Assembly (NCBI GenBank): GCA_015680685.1
Contig: MNCI01009017.1
Location: 422,421 to 486,420, forward strand
DNA: 64,000 bases
Direction: 5' to 3'
Source: Gnetum montanum
Taxonomy: Eukaryota; Streptophyta; Gnetopsida; Gnetales; Gnetaceae
Position numbers and translations under genes: made by a program. Each line of letters starts with the position of its first letter. Within the stretch, counting starts at the first letter, position 1. Positions 10,732 to 20,913 of the stretch are shown in pieces. The notes beneath the pieces are model-generated. The model was not told the origin of the DNA. It made no database searches and was given only the letters and a program-made list of their open reading frames with translations.

Positions 10732-11682
10732 TGATGAGTTTTGGTTTGTCGCATCGACTGGGCCTTGTCAACAAGGTCCTATCGATGTAGTCTGTTGTGT
10801 CAATCAAGTCACATCAACTAGGCCCCATCAATGAGGCCTTGTCAACGTAGGTAATTGCATCGATGCGGCCCCATTGAAAGGGGTCTATCCTGGTCTATAA
10901 ATATGAGCCACCAGTCACATTTATGGTAATCAATTCTTATAGTAGTAGTAGAGCTCTTGCAGTTTTTTTATTCAAAAGTTAGAATATTTTTCTTAAGTGC
11001 CCGCAATAGGAGTCATTAAGTGTACGAATCTTTATTTGAGCATTTTGGTACCTGAGCATGATAGTGTGTAGAAATAAAGACAAGCTTTCTAATAAACCTT
11101 GCAACATTTTGAATAGATTAAATATTTCATTTATGCATGTAATGTTTTCAATTACTTATTCAATGTTTTATAGTAATTAAGCTAATTAAGATAATTGAGT
11201 AAGATAAGCTAGATAGATTAAATACATAAGTACAAATGCTTTGAGCATAACATCTATTCAGTTGGTAATCCCAATAGTGTTATTACTTGGTATGCCTAGT
11301 AGTGTAGCACTTGGTAATCCAGCAATGAATATGTGGGTTCAAGACATGTACAGAAAGTGGGACTAGATACTTATGTTAAGATTAGCTAGAGGCCAGTAGG
11401 TTAGTTACATTGAATTAGCCATTAAATCACCTTGTCTTTATCTCTATTTAAGAACCAAGACTACAAAACATAAAACTATAAAAATTGTATGCCTTAATTA
11501 CACTTAATCATACCATGTGCTTCACAAGTGTAATTGGGAAGACAATGAATCACCTTAGGGCAAGGTTCATTATCTAGAAGACTAGTGCACTAGAAACTAT
11601 AAAGTTCATAGAATTTGACTAGATCATGCATGAACACTTTGTGATTCGTATGGTTGTGTGTAAGGGTACCTTGCCTCTCATC
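10732..11682 (+). repeat. 5' LTR of A (951 bp)
   Basis: TGATGAGTTTTGG to CTCTCATCA. U3 (about 163 bp) has GGCC(C/T)(C/T)ATCGATG-type repeats instead of the GATATC array. TATA (CTATAAATATG) is at 10895, and an AATAAA lies downstream. The U5 minisatellite is shorter (ACTTGGTAATCC repeats near 11258-11330). Confidence 0.93.
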
Positions 11683-11683
11683 A

Positions 11684-11701
11684 TTGGTACCATTGTCAAG
11701 G
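11684..11701 (+). other. Primer binding site of A (tRNA-Asp type)
   Basis: TGGTACCATTGTCAAGGA starts two bases after the LTR. Plant tRNA-Asp ends in CAACGGCGCCA, whose complement is TGGCGCCGTTG. The differences are largely at CpG positions turned to TG or CA. A tRNA-Asp primer is usual for Athila elements. Confidence 0.75.
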
Positions 11702-11897
11702 ACTTTGTTTGTTGAATGTGCACTATTTAGGATTAGCGAATATTATTTATATAATTGGACAAACTCAAGGTCAACATCACTTTTACATGACATATAACTA
11801 CTAAGCACACTGATAATTTTATTTGTTTTGAAAATTTCTTCTTCTTCTCATAGACATGAAGATGACAAATTATCAATCCCATAGGAGTGCAAAGTGG

Positions 11898-13675
11898 TAT
11901 ATACTCATCTAGATGAGTATGTACCAAACTTCACATTCATCCTACATTAGGATGATCAATCTATACACGAGATGCTATTTCAAATTCTTAATAAACTGGG
12001 CATTCCAGATCTTCATGAGGAATATATTGTGAATGGTTATGACACTCAGGGCTACCATCCCATTGAAACACAATGCAAGCAAGATCAACATTAGGAGAAG
12101 CACCATGAGGCTATGAAGGGAAAACATTTCACTAATCCCTTATTCCTACTAGATCAAGATGACAATGAGGATCCTCCCTTTGAAGGTTCTCAACATGAAG
12201 ATTCTCCATCCCATATTATTGGTAATGAGGGTGTGACCTTGAACCTATAGTAAACTATTCAGAAAATAGGTTTGGGAAAAAGTGATAGTCAAGGTAGGGA
12301 CTTAGGCAAACATCACAATAGCAAGGGATCTAAGGATGATGGTCATAATGAGTGGAATCATGGTGGTGGACATCGCAGTGGTGGTGGTAGTCCACGTACC
12401 TCTCCATCCTCTTCATCTAATTCCAAACATTTATCTTCATCTATTAAATCTTATAGAAGTCGCCATTGAAATAATTGTGATGAGGGTGATCAACAAAACA
12501 ACAATGACCATCAATGCCATCAAGAGCATAGAGGCAGTAGGAACCATCATCAACATCATTGATACAATCATGATGAGAAACCTCTATTGGTGACTAGAAC
12601 TATGCTTATTGCAAAGGTAGTTAGAATTCCAACTAGGCATATGAAAGACAGTCGACTCAAGTGCTTAGACATGAATAATATCCCAAGATTTGAGGGGGGA
12701 TACAACTTTGATTCATAGACACATATACAAGCTTTCCATGATGCCTGTTCCTTATACAACATAGAAAATGAATGGCAAAAATTCAAGCTCTTCCCTAGGA
12801 TACTCATCAAGGAAGCTAAAAGTTGGTACTAGTCCTTAGAGCTAGAATCTATCTGCAGATGGAGTACCATGTTGGAGCTATTCAACAACAAATATCAAAC
12901 GTACTCCAAAGTGTCTAATCTAAGGAGGAAAATTCAAGGATATAAACAAGGAATACATGAACCCTTGGATGCTGCTATGGGTAGATATTATTAAATATTA
13001 CACTAATGCCCTAGCCATGATTATTCTTAGAGGAAATAACTTTGCCATATCATAGATGGGCTTAAAGCAGACACTAGAAGAACTCTTGGGATGTATGCCC
13101 AATGGAGACTATCTAAACTAAGAGCTCATTAGATCCAAAGATTGATAGAGTAGATAGCAAAAGAAGAAGGTGATTTGTGAAAGAGGAAAAGTGTAGAAGA
13201 GTATAATAGGAATTCTTCCATCAGGAAATAGGAGGTCAAATTTTGTAATGAGGAGGAGTCACCACTTGATGAAGTAGTGAATAGAAAAACCTTGCCCATT
13301 CAAAAATTTGATATTTTGGAAAAGGTTAATAAATTATGGGACTCTTTCATTGAAAAATTCCAAACTGATATGAACATTGCTAAAGAATCCAAAGAGAAAA
13401 ATAGTGATCATAACTATAGGAGGTGAAAAGAAGTTGAACGTGCCTACCATAGAGGTAAGGGCAAAGATTCTATCATAGAGGAAGTTATGAAAACCAACTC
13501 TGATGATAAAACTAAATGTGAAATCTATCAATATGAATATACAAAGGGGTGTTGCCTTCTGGTCTCACACTTACAAAAGTCTAGGATGTATGCATTGAAT
13601 TCTTAATTAGCACTTAGGCAAGCACCCAGATGATTGACTTATTCTCAAGGCAATCCAAGATAGTTCCACCAACAA
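11898..13675 (+). pseudogene. Gag of element A
   Basis: Capsid/nucleocapsid protein, decayed by stops. In order: a conserved N-terminal HLDEYVPNFTF block (about 11905-11945), a Ser/His/Lys-rich hydrophilic linker (12270-12600), a retrotransposon gag domain (12680-13100: RFEGGYNFDS, EAKSWY, LELFNNKYQTYSKVS, LRAH), an acidic segment, and a Cys cluster CEIYQYEYTKGCC at about 13520-13555. Element D shows the same order with better residues. Coding sequence enters the assembly gap at 13676 and resumes after the solo LTR at 14794. Confidence 0.8.
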
Positions 13676-14477
13676 NNNNNNNNNNNNNNNNNNNNNNNNN
13701 NNNNNNNNNNNNNNNNNNNNNNNNNNNNNNNNNNNNNNNNNNNNNNNNNNNNNNNNNNNNNNNNNNNNNNNNNNNNNNNNNNNNNNNNNNNNNNNNNNNN
13801 NNNNNNNNNNNNNNNNNNNNNNNNNNNNNNNNNNNNNNNNNNNNNNNNNNNNNNNNNNNNNNNNNNNNNNNNNNNNNNNNNNNNNNNNNNNNNNNNNNNN
13901 NNNNNNNNNNNNNNNNNNNNNNNNNNNNNNNNNNNNNNNNNNNNNNNNNNNNNNNNNNNNNNNNNNNNNNNNNNNNNNNNNNNNNNNNNNNNNNNNNNNN
14001 NNNNNNNNNNNNNNNNNNNNNNNNNNNNNNNNNNNNNNNNNNNNNNNNNNNNNNNNNNNNNNNNNNNNNNNNNNNNNNNNNNNNNNNNNNNNNNNNNNNN
14101 NNNNNNNNNNNNNNNNNNNNNNNNNNNNNNNNNNNNNNNNNNNNNNNNNNNNNNNNNNNNNNNNNNNNNNNNNNNNNNNNNNNNNNNNNNNNNNNNNNNN
14201 NNNNNNNNNNNNNNNNNNNNNNNNNNNNNNNNNNNNNNNNNNNNNNNNNNNNNNNNNNNNNNNNNNNNNNNNNNNNNNNNNNNNNNNNNNNNNNNNNNNN
14301 NNNNNNNNNNNNNNNNNNNNNNNNNNNNNNNNNNNNNNNNNNNNNNNNNNNNNNNNNNNNNNNNNNNNNNNNNNNNNNNNNNNNNNNNNNNNNNNNNNNN
14401 NNNNNNNNNNNNNNNNNNNNNNNNNNNNNNNNNNNNNNNNNNNNNNNNNNNNNNNNNNNNNNNNNNNNNNNNNNNNN
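13676..14477. other. Assembly gap (802 N)
   Basis: Unknown bases. The left edge is gag of A and the right edge is the R/U5 part of a - strand LTR, so the gap must contain the rest of that LTR. Apparent reading frames across the Ns are meaningless. Confidence 0.99.
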
Positions 14478-14788
14478 GTGTCCAAGTACGGCACACTCGA
14501 ATAAAGACACCGTACAATTACATTCACCACACTGCGGGCAGACACGGGAAAAATTCCAACTCTGGAGGGATCAAACTGCCAGAGCTTCGCTACTTCTAGC
14601 CAGGATTGGGAAATAAGGGGAGTGCTGCCTCTTATTTATAGATATGGCGACAGACCGCGATATCGCGTACGCGATATCGCAGGGAAAGATGCGATATTGC
14701 ATACGCGATATCGCATGGGATGCGATATTGCATACGCGATATCGCATGGGATGCGATATCGCGGCACTATGCATGTTGCGTCTCATCA
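14478..14788 (-). repeat. Probable solo LTR inserted in A
   Basis: A - strand LTR of the GATATC family. The visible part runs from R (near GTGTCCAAGTACGGC) through TATA (TCTTATTTATAG, 14631-14642) and the palindromic U3 to the terminus TCTCATCA at 14788. Gag/protease sequence of A continues at once on the right. Family LTRs are about 950-990 bp, so the missing 640-680 bp fits the 802-N gap; no internal domain needs to be there. The expected duplicate on the right is CTAAT (14789-14793). Confidence 0.7.
14657..14680. promoter_or_regulatory. 24-nt perfect palindrome in U3 of solo LTR
   Basis: GCGATATCGCGT followed by its exact inverse. It is the strongest member of an array of four to five imperfect GATATC palindromes at 14655-14765, just upstream of the - strand TATA box. 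Confidence 0.85.
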
Positions 14789-14793
14789 CTAAT

Positions 14794-15720
14794 ACATTCA
14801 CCATCTACCTGAGAAGAAAACCCATATCCATACCATCCTCCACATCCATCTACACACATACCTCCACCCTTAACCTAGTTACCTCTTGCTCCATCCATGC
14901 AGGGTGAGATTCCTTCATAGCTATAACAACAAAATGCTATGAGGGCTGTACATTCACAACTAGCTTTCCAGCTGAGTGATTCACACAATTGATCTAGAAA
15001 AAGACACTTCTTTTGATCCAATAGTCCTCTCCAACCCTCAAAACCCAGTATGGCTAATTATCCTCCATCTCCAATACTTTCTTCCTTTACATCAAATACC
15101 TTTGAGTGCCCTTCAAACCAAATGACACCTCAAATTTGCATTGTGATGTTCACTCAAGGTTGGTCATCTTCCCATGAAAAGATCTGACCCAGGAAGTCCA
15201 CTCATTTACTTACAGATTATAGGGCATGAGCCATGCAAGGCTCTTCTTGATTCTAGTTTTGGTGTCAATCTCATCTCCCATGACATGTACAAGGCCTAGA
15301 ACCTACCACCTCTCAAGAAGAGCAACATCCATCTAGAATTGGTAGAGACTATTCCTTTGGAATTAGTGGAGGACATTGTGATCACAATAAGTGGGTGGTC
15401 CTATCCTACTAATTTTCTGGTGATTAGGGTTGAAAACTACAAAGGTGATTTTCCCATCATTATGGGAAGGGCTTGGTTAAGCAAAATCAATGCATGTATG
15501 GGCATAAGGGACCTCTCCTTGTATATCTCCAAGGAAAATGAATTTGGAAAGTTAGAGAAGAAGTGTATTTCATGCATTACGTATAACAATAATGGGTGCA
15601 ATTATGTGCAATAGATTTGGTCCATCAAAATTACATACATTAAAGCATGCAATCAGTGTGCACAAGAAATAGATATTCAAGGGTGTCTATATGCAATATC
15701 CACAAAATAGGAGGGCACCT
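14794..15720 (+). pseudogene. Gag C-terminus and aspartic protease of A
   Basis: A Pro/Ser/Thr-rich segment (14800-15180) leads into the retroviral-type protease. The active-site block is at about 15240: ALLDSSFGVNLIS. The usual D-S/T-G triad reads D-S-S here, so the glycine is lost. Then follow NLPPLKKSNIHLELV, PIIMGRAWLSKINA and a conserved block around 15600-15710 with NQCAQEIDIQG-like residues. 15339-15611 is open (91 residues). Element B has an intact D-S-G at the same place. Confidence 0.8.
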
Positions 15721-15889
15721 AGTGGCTGATAGCTGACTTAGATAGTAACACATTATGCATGGAACCAATTGAAAGCCTAACATGTACTTATGTTGAAAGC
15801 ATGGATGAACTTGAACAAGTTTATCACCAACTCTCTAATGATGAAAATGATGATACCTATTGGGGAGAGTTGGAAATCCTTGATAACTT

Positions 15890-16965
15890 CAAGTAGGAGC
15901 CCCTAGAGTTGAAAACTCTACCAATTGGCATGGATTATGCATTCTTAAATAATGGTAAGCTAGTCATAATTAATGCCAAAATTGCTCCTAATAAAAAAAG
16001 GGTTGTTAGATGTGGTTAATAAATGGCCAATAGCCTTTTCTTGGTCATATCCCAAGTTGATTAAAATTAATCCATGGATATGCCAACATCACATCTACAT
16101 TGACTTATTCATGAAGCCAAGAAGGTAGCCATAGAGATGGCTAAACCCTAAATTAAAGTAGATCATCAAGGAGGAAATAGAGCAACTCCTCAAGGTGGGG
16201 CTCATCTATCCCATAGCTGGTAGTGAGTGGGTTAGCCCACTCATAATTGTACCAAAGAAAGATGGAAAGTGGTAGGTCTACATCAACTTCAAGCTATTGA
16301 ACATGGAAACATTTAAAAATCATTTGTCATTGCCATTTGTGGACCAAGTGTTGGACACCATCTCTGGGCATTGCTATTATAGCTTCTTGGATGGTTATAG
16401 TGTTTATAACTAAATCCAAATTATGCTAGAATATTAGGCCAAGACACATTCAAAAGTCCCTGGGAAATTTTTTGCATATTGTAAGATGCCAATTGGTCTA
16501 TGAAATACCCCTACAACATTTCAATGCCTGGTCCTTAGCATCTTCCAATAGTAGTTTAGTAGTGGTGTGGAAGTCTTCATGGATGACTTCTCCACCTATG
16601 AAGCTATGTTAGAGCAAGCCTTGGATTTCATTAAGCAAGTACTAAAAAGATGTGTGGAAATAAATTTATGACTCAACTAGCAAAAGAGCCATCTCATGGT
16701 CCAAGAAGGCATTGTACTAGGTCATAGAATCACTTAAAAATGGATTGAGGTAGACCTTAAGAAAATAAAGGTCATCCAAGGAATAACCCACCAACCAGGA
16801 ACCATTAAAGATGTTTGGTCATTCCTTGGACACACTAGCTACTACCGGAGATTCATAGAGAATTTCTCTAAGATCAGAAAATCATTAGTAGAGCTTACAA
16901 AGAAAGATGCACATTTCATCTAGACTAAGGAATGTGAACAAGCATTCCAACAATTAAAGGAGAAA
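15890..16965 (+). pseudogene. Reverse transcriptase of A
   Basis: Ty3/gypsy RT in Athila order: LLKVGLIYPIAGSEWVSPLIIVPKKDGKW (about 16190-16270, described by its key W, P and KKDGKW), LPFVDQVLDTISGH, FLDGYSVYN, a degraded MPIGL block, the catalytic VFMDDFS at about 16570-16590 (both Asp present), then EGIVLGHRIT and FLGHTSYYRRFIENF. There are stops in most blocks. Confidence 0.85.
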
Positions 16966-17400
16966 CTCATAGAAACACCAATTATACTAGCACCAGACTC
17001 ATCCAAACCATTCCACATCATGACAGATGCATCTAACTATGCCCTAGGAGCTATGCTCATGCAATTGGCTGATAAGAAATGCCCATACTACATCCACTAC
17101 ATAAGCCAAAGCATTGTGGGTACACAACTAAATTACACCACCATAAAGAAGAAACTAATGGTAGTGTTATATGCTCTTGAAAAGTTCAAGAACTATGTGC
17201 TTAGCTACAAAGTATTTATCCACATAGACCACAGTGTAATCTACTTCCTCATGGATAAGCCAATAGTGAGCCCTTGTATCATACGGTGCCTCATGATCTT
17301 GCAGGAATTCGATCTCACAATGGTAGATTGAAAATAGACTGAGAATGTGATCGCTAACCACCTCTCTTGCTTAAGGTGGGATAATAAAGAGGAGGAAAGC
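16966..17400 (+). pseudogene. RNase H of A
   Basis: RT-linked RNase H. The open stretch 17020-17331 starts MTDASNYALGAMLMQ (catalytic Asp in TDAS) and contains the conserved Glu region as degraded KKKLMVVLYALEKF, then FIHIDHSVIYFL, SPCIIRCLMILQEFDLT and, past a stop, NVIANHLSCL. In B the E of TTEKELMAVV is kept; in A it reads K, so this copy is inactive. Confidence 0.85.
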
Positions 17401-17439
17401 CCACTCTCTAATAAATTTCTAGATGAACTCATCTTTATA

Positions 17440-18690
17440 GGATTAATAAATGATCAAATGCCAGTAGAAATAACATGGTACAATGACATCCTCACCTATC
17501 TTCTCACTCAAAAGATGCCATAAGATCTTGACTTCAGAAAGAAGCAACACTTTCTTTATCAAGTCAAATACTTCATAGAAATCAATGGATACCTCTACAA
17601 GGTGTGTGTTGATGGCCTGATTTTTTGGTGTGTCCTTGATGAAGATCAATTGCATGTTTTCCAAGATGCTCATGAAGGATCTTTTAGAGGCCACCATGTA
17701 GGGAGACACATGGCCATAAAAATCCTAATGGTAGGATACTATTGGCCTATAATTCTTAGGGATGCCCATATGTTTGTTTGATCTTTTAAACATTGTCAAT
17801 GAGATGGTGGGATGATCGCATAAATGGAAGATCCTCAATAGTGAATTTAATCATTAGGGCCCGTTGACATATGGGGAGTTGACTTCATGGGTTCCATCAC
17901 ACCCATGTACAACAGAAAGGTGTATATCATCATAGTAATCAACTATTGCACCAAATGAGTAGAAGAAATAGTTGTTATTGATTGTACATAATCCATTATT
18001 ACTATATTTATACAAAAAAATGTTGTAAATAGGTTTGGGATGCCACATATACTAATTTTTGAAAATGGAACACATTTCACAAGTACCACTTTTAGAAAGT
18101 TGATGCAATGCTTGGGGGTTAAACATAAATTAACAATACCCTATCACCCCCCAAGCCAATGTTCAAGTAGAGGTAACTAACCAAGAGATCACAAAGATCT
18201 TAACAAGAATCATACCCTTTAGGCCTATTACTCAACATGGAAACTCCATATTGGCCACTCTCCCTACGAGTTAGTGTATGGAAAAATTCCAACACTCTCA
18301 ATTCAATCCAAGCTTTGTACATTCAACAGCCTATGATCTGGATCTTGACCTAAGTCTAGCATAGAAAGAAAGATTGACAACCTGAATGTGCTAGATGAAA
18401 ACTGATTTGTGGTCCTATTTTTGAATGAGGTGCACAAGACATTCAACAAGTAAGGTCATGACCTCAAAATATAGAAAGTAACATTTCAACTAGGAGATAA
18501 GATTCTCTATTGAAACCCCACACACATACCCTAGAAGAAAAAATTCCAAATATTATGGAAGGGACCTTATATAATTGATCAAACCTTTCCCTTAGGAATC
18601 ATTTAATCTACAAACCTAAAAGCCCAAATAAAAAGTAGTTGGTCAACATCTAGTAAGTAAAACCTTTCCTAGAGCTAAGACAAGCCAGTG
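17440..18690 (+). pseudogene. Integrase of A
   Basis: Zinc-binding HHCC region at 17640-17800 (DAHEGSFRGHH, then degraded CKHCQ). The core starts with GVDFMGS (first Asp, about 17880), the second catalytic position reads IFENGTHF (D to E), and the Glu is kept in a frameshifted QVEVTNQEI. C-terminal parts WKLHIGHSPYELVYGK and WKGPYIIDQTFP follow to about 18620. Many stops and at least one frameshift. Confidence 0.82.
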
Positions 18691-18900
18691 CAACTACCAC
18701 CTCGACAGATGGACAACCACATTCCATTGTTTAGATCTTCTTCTTCCAACTCAATCATGGGGAAGATGGCCATCCATGCTAACAATCCATATACCTTCTT
18801 AGTTTTTCTACCTTTTTTTTTTCATTTTTTTGATTTTACAAGTTATTTATTTTACAAATTTTTTATTTTCAAATTTTTCCCAATTTTGCACCATCGTTAG
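18690..18900 (+). other. End of pol and T-rich TTTTACAA box (A)
   Basis: The last translated block (GKMAIHANNPY, about 18760-18790) is followed by 80-100 bases of T-rich sequence with repeated TTTTACAA. The same block ends pol in B (38720-38860), D (63590-63720) and, with pol deleted, C (55850-55920). Confidence 0.65.
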
Positions 18901-20395
18901 TACCTTTGAACCTTTCTTGATTATTTTACATTTTCTTATATATTTTGCTTTGTTTTGTTTAAGGATGACTTTTCATTATTTTTGCTAATAAAAGTTCTTT
19001 ATTGCCACAAGACATAGTGCCACTGTTGCTATTTACTAATGATGGTTTGTGTTTAATGTTGTGATTGTCAATGTCTAGTTTCTATTTTTGAATTCTGATG
19101 TCTAATGACTATGACATGGTTTATTTTTCAAGAAATAGCTAGTGAGTCCACGTCATTTTCCCACCCAATAAAGTCTATGATTTTTCTTGTTCTAGGAGTT
19201 TGAGGTTCCTTCCATTAATGAAACTTTTAATCAATTGGTGACCTTGGTAGTTTCGGAATTGGGAAAGATTCAAATCTTTGTGGAGGGTGTGACTTCAAGG
19301 GGACTCAATACTCCTTATACTCTTCTACTTACTTGAGTGCTTGTGTGTTTTTCATGAACCTCTTACTGTTCCATCCAAACCACTAATAGGAAGATAAATA
19401 AAGTCTTTACATGGTGTGGTTACCATCTGAAAAAAGAGAGAAGAAAGAGAAAGAAAAAAATGATGGGAATTCAAAGCACACCTCTTAGACACAATAAAAA
19501 AAATAAGTCTTTACATGGTGTGGTTCCCATTTCAAAAAACAAACATGATAGAAATTCAACGTGCATCCCTTAGAAAAATAAACAAGCTACAAGCATTGGT
19601 TATGGGACTAGAAAGACATGCACCCATGCCTGAAGGTCCCCTCTAACTAAGTCCCACCCTCTCTCTCTCACTTTCTACTTCTCTTTTCTTCTCTTTTTGG
19701 AATGGTGGTTTTTTTGTGGTTGTACTCTTGTGTCTTAAGTGCATGGATTAGTCTTGGAGTGGTGATGCAAAGTCACTGGAAGAGGTTGGTTTTGGTCTAG
19801 ACTAAGGATGGATCTTATTAGGTCATTTTAAACACATATTCCACAAGGGACTTGTTACAACCTTAATTTAGGATCCCATCCCACCTTCTCAGACATCCAT
19901 TTATGCTACCATAACACATCTCACTATCAATTTCTATGTTATGCTTGATGTCTTAGTTTGACGTGTTGGAATTCTTGGATAGATTCTTTTTAGTTGTTCC
20001 TTAACTTTTCATGATCATTAATCAACTATGGGACCCACAAACTCCTTACTTGAGGTTATGCAAGGGCAATAAGGGTAGATGCTTGCTATGGGAAGGACCC
20101 ACTTACATATCTCTTGGTCTAGTTAGTTATGTCCCTCACCTTTGGCATTGTTACAATCCTATCTTTCACATATTCCTTGTGCAAACCACTATGTGCTTCT
20201 TGAACTCTCATTTTCCATCCCATTTTACCATTTTTCCTAATTTTATTAATTTTTGGGAATTCAACACCCTCTTTTCACATTTTCATTATGTTCATGGTTT
20301 TCTGGGCTTCCATTTGATCCTAATTTCATTCAACATCTTTTTGTAATCTTCAAGTTTTGACCAAGTCAATGAAAGTCAATGGTGGTCAATAGCTA
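18901..20395 (+). other. Non-coding spacer between pol and ORF3 (A)
   Basis: About 1.5 kb without a convincing reading frame. Short parts match the spacers of B and D (for example CACCCAATAA near 19170 and the block around 20300). It includes the duplication at 19401-19600 and an A/G-rich run at 19435-19460. Confidence 0.5.
19401..19600 (+). repeat. 104-bp tandem duplication
   Basis: AAGTCTTTACATGGTGTGGT starts at 19401 and again at 19505, and the units continue with CCATyT, GAATTCAA and CGCATCyCTTAGA-like matches. Two diverged copies. Confidence 0.75.
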
Positions 20396-20474
20396 TGTTG
20401 ATGAGGCCCCATCAATGAAACCAACCATGTCAACTGAGCCCCATTGATGTAGTACAAAAATACTATAAATACCA
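20396..20474 (+). promoter_or_regulatory. Internal U3-like promoter before ORF3 (A)
   Basis: GTTGATGAGGCCCCATCAAT and GAGCCCCATTGATGTAGT, then TATA (ACTATAAATACC) at 20462-20473. The LTR U3 of A has the same motifs (GATGAGGCCCyATCGATGTA) before its own TATA. The start codon of ORF3 is about 440 bp downstream. It is not part of a full LTR: there is no TG...CA terminus or primer site here. Confidence 0.7.
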
Positions 20475-20885
20475 CTAAACACATAGGAATTTTTCACATT
20501 TGTTCCATAATGCCCAAGGAGTTTTTGCAATTTTTCAAAGCCCAAAACTTTCCCAAGCCTCTAACTCATGCACCATTTATTCAAATCACCCTATTCTTCA
20601 ATCCTACAGTTATCAAAAGTAATATCATAGTCATGGGAGTAGCAAACCCCAAGGTTTCAATAGAAAATTTTTTGAACTTTTTTCTAACTCCCCCAAAGTG
20701 TTAAGATATGAAATGTTATTAAATCATAAATTTTTGAACAAATTTAACCCCTTTAACAACTTTGGTAAACCAAAGATTAAATTAATAATTAAATATCTAA
20801 TCCATCCATCCATGATGATACCTTAGCCAAATGTAACTCCCTTATGAGATAATGTATTTCAATCATTTTGAGTTACATAATAATT

Positions 20886-20913
20886 ACTAATCCATTATTA
20901 TGTGTGATTACAG
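20886..20913 (+). promoter_or_regulatory. Branch point and 3' splice acceptor before ORF3 (A)
   Basis: TTACTAATCC (branch-like) is followed about 15 bases on by GTGTGATTACAG, immediately before ATG at 20914. Element C has CTTACTAACA and GTGTGATTGTAG at the matching place. Conservation between diverged copies suggests ORF3 is made from a spliced RNA. Confidence 0.6.

Noticed and set aside
13607-14616. Long open frames of about 300 codons on both strands
   Set aside because: They consist almost entirely of N bases; the same holds for 44182-45388 and 57608-58384.
14640-14770. GATATC array as a CRISPR or satellite
   Set aside because: Units are palindromes without unique spacers, placed in U3 upstream of a TATA box and repeated in every LTR of the family.
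20396-20474. Internal promoter as a solo LTR remnant
   Set aside because: No TG...CA ends, no R/U5 minisatellite and no duplicate; matching position and spacing to ORF3 in two independent elements.
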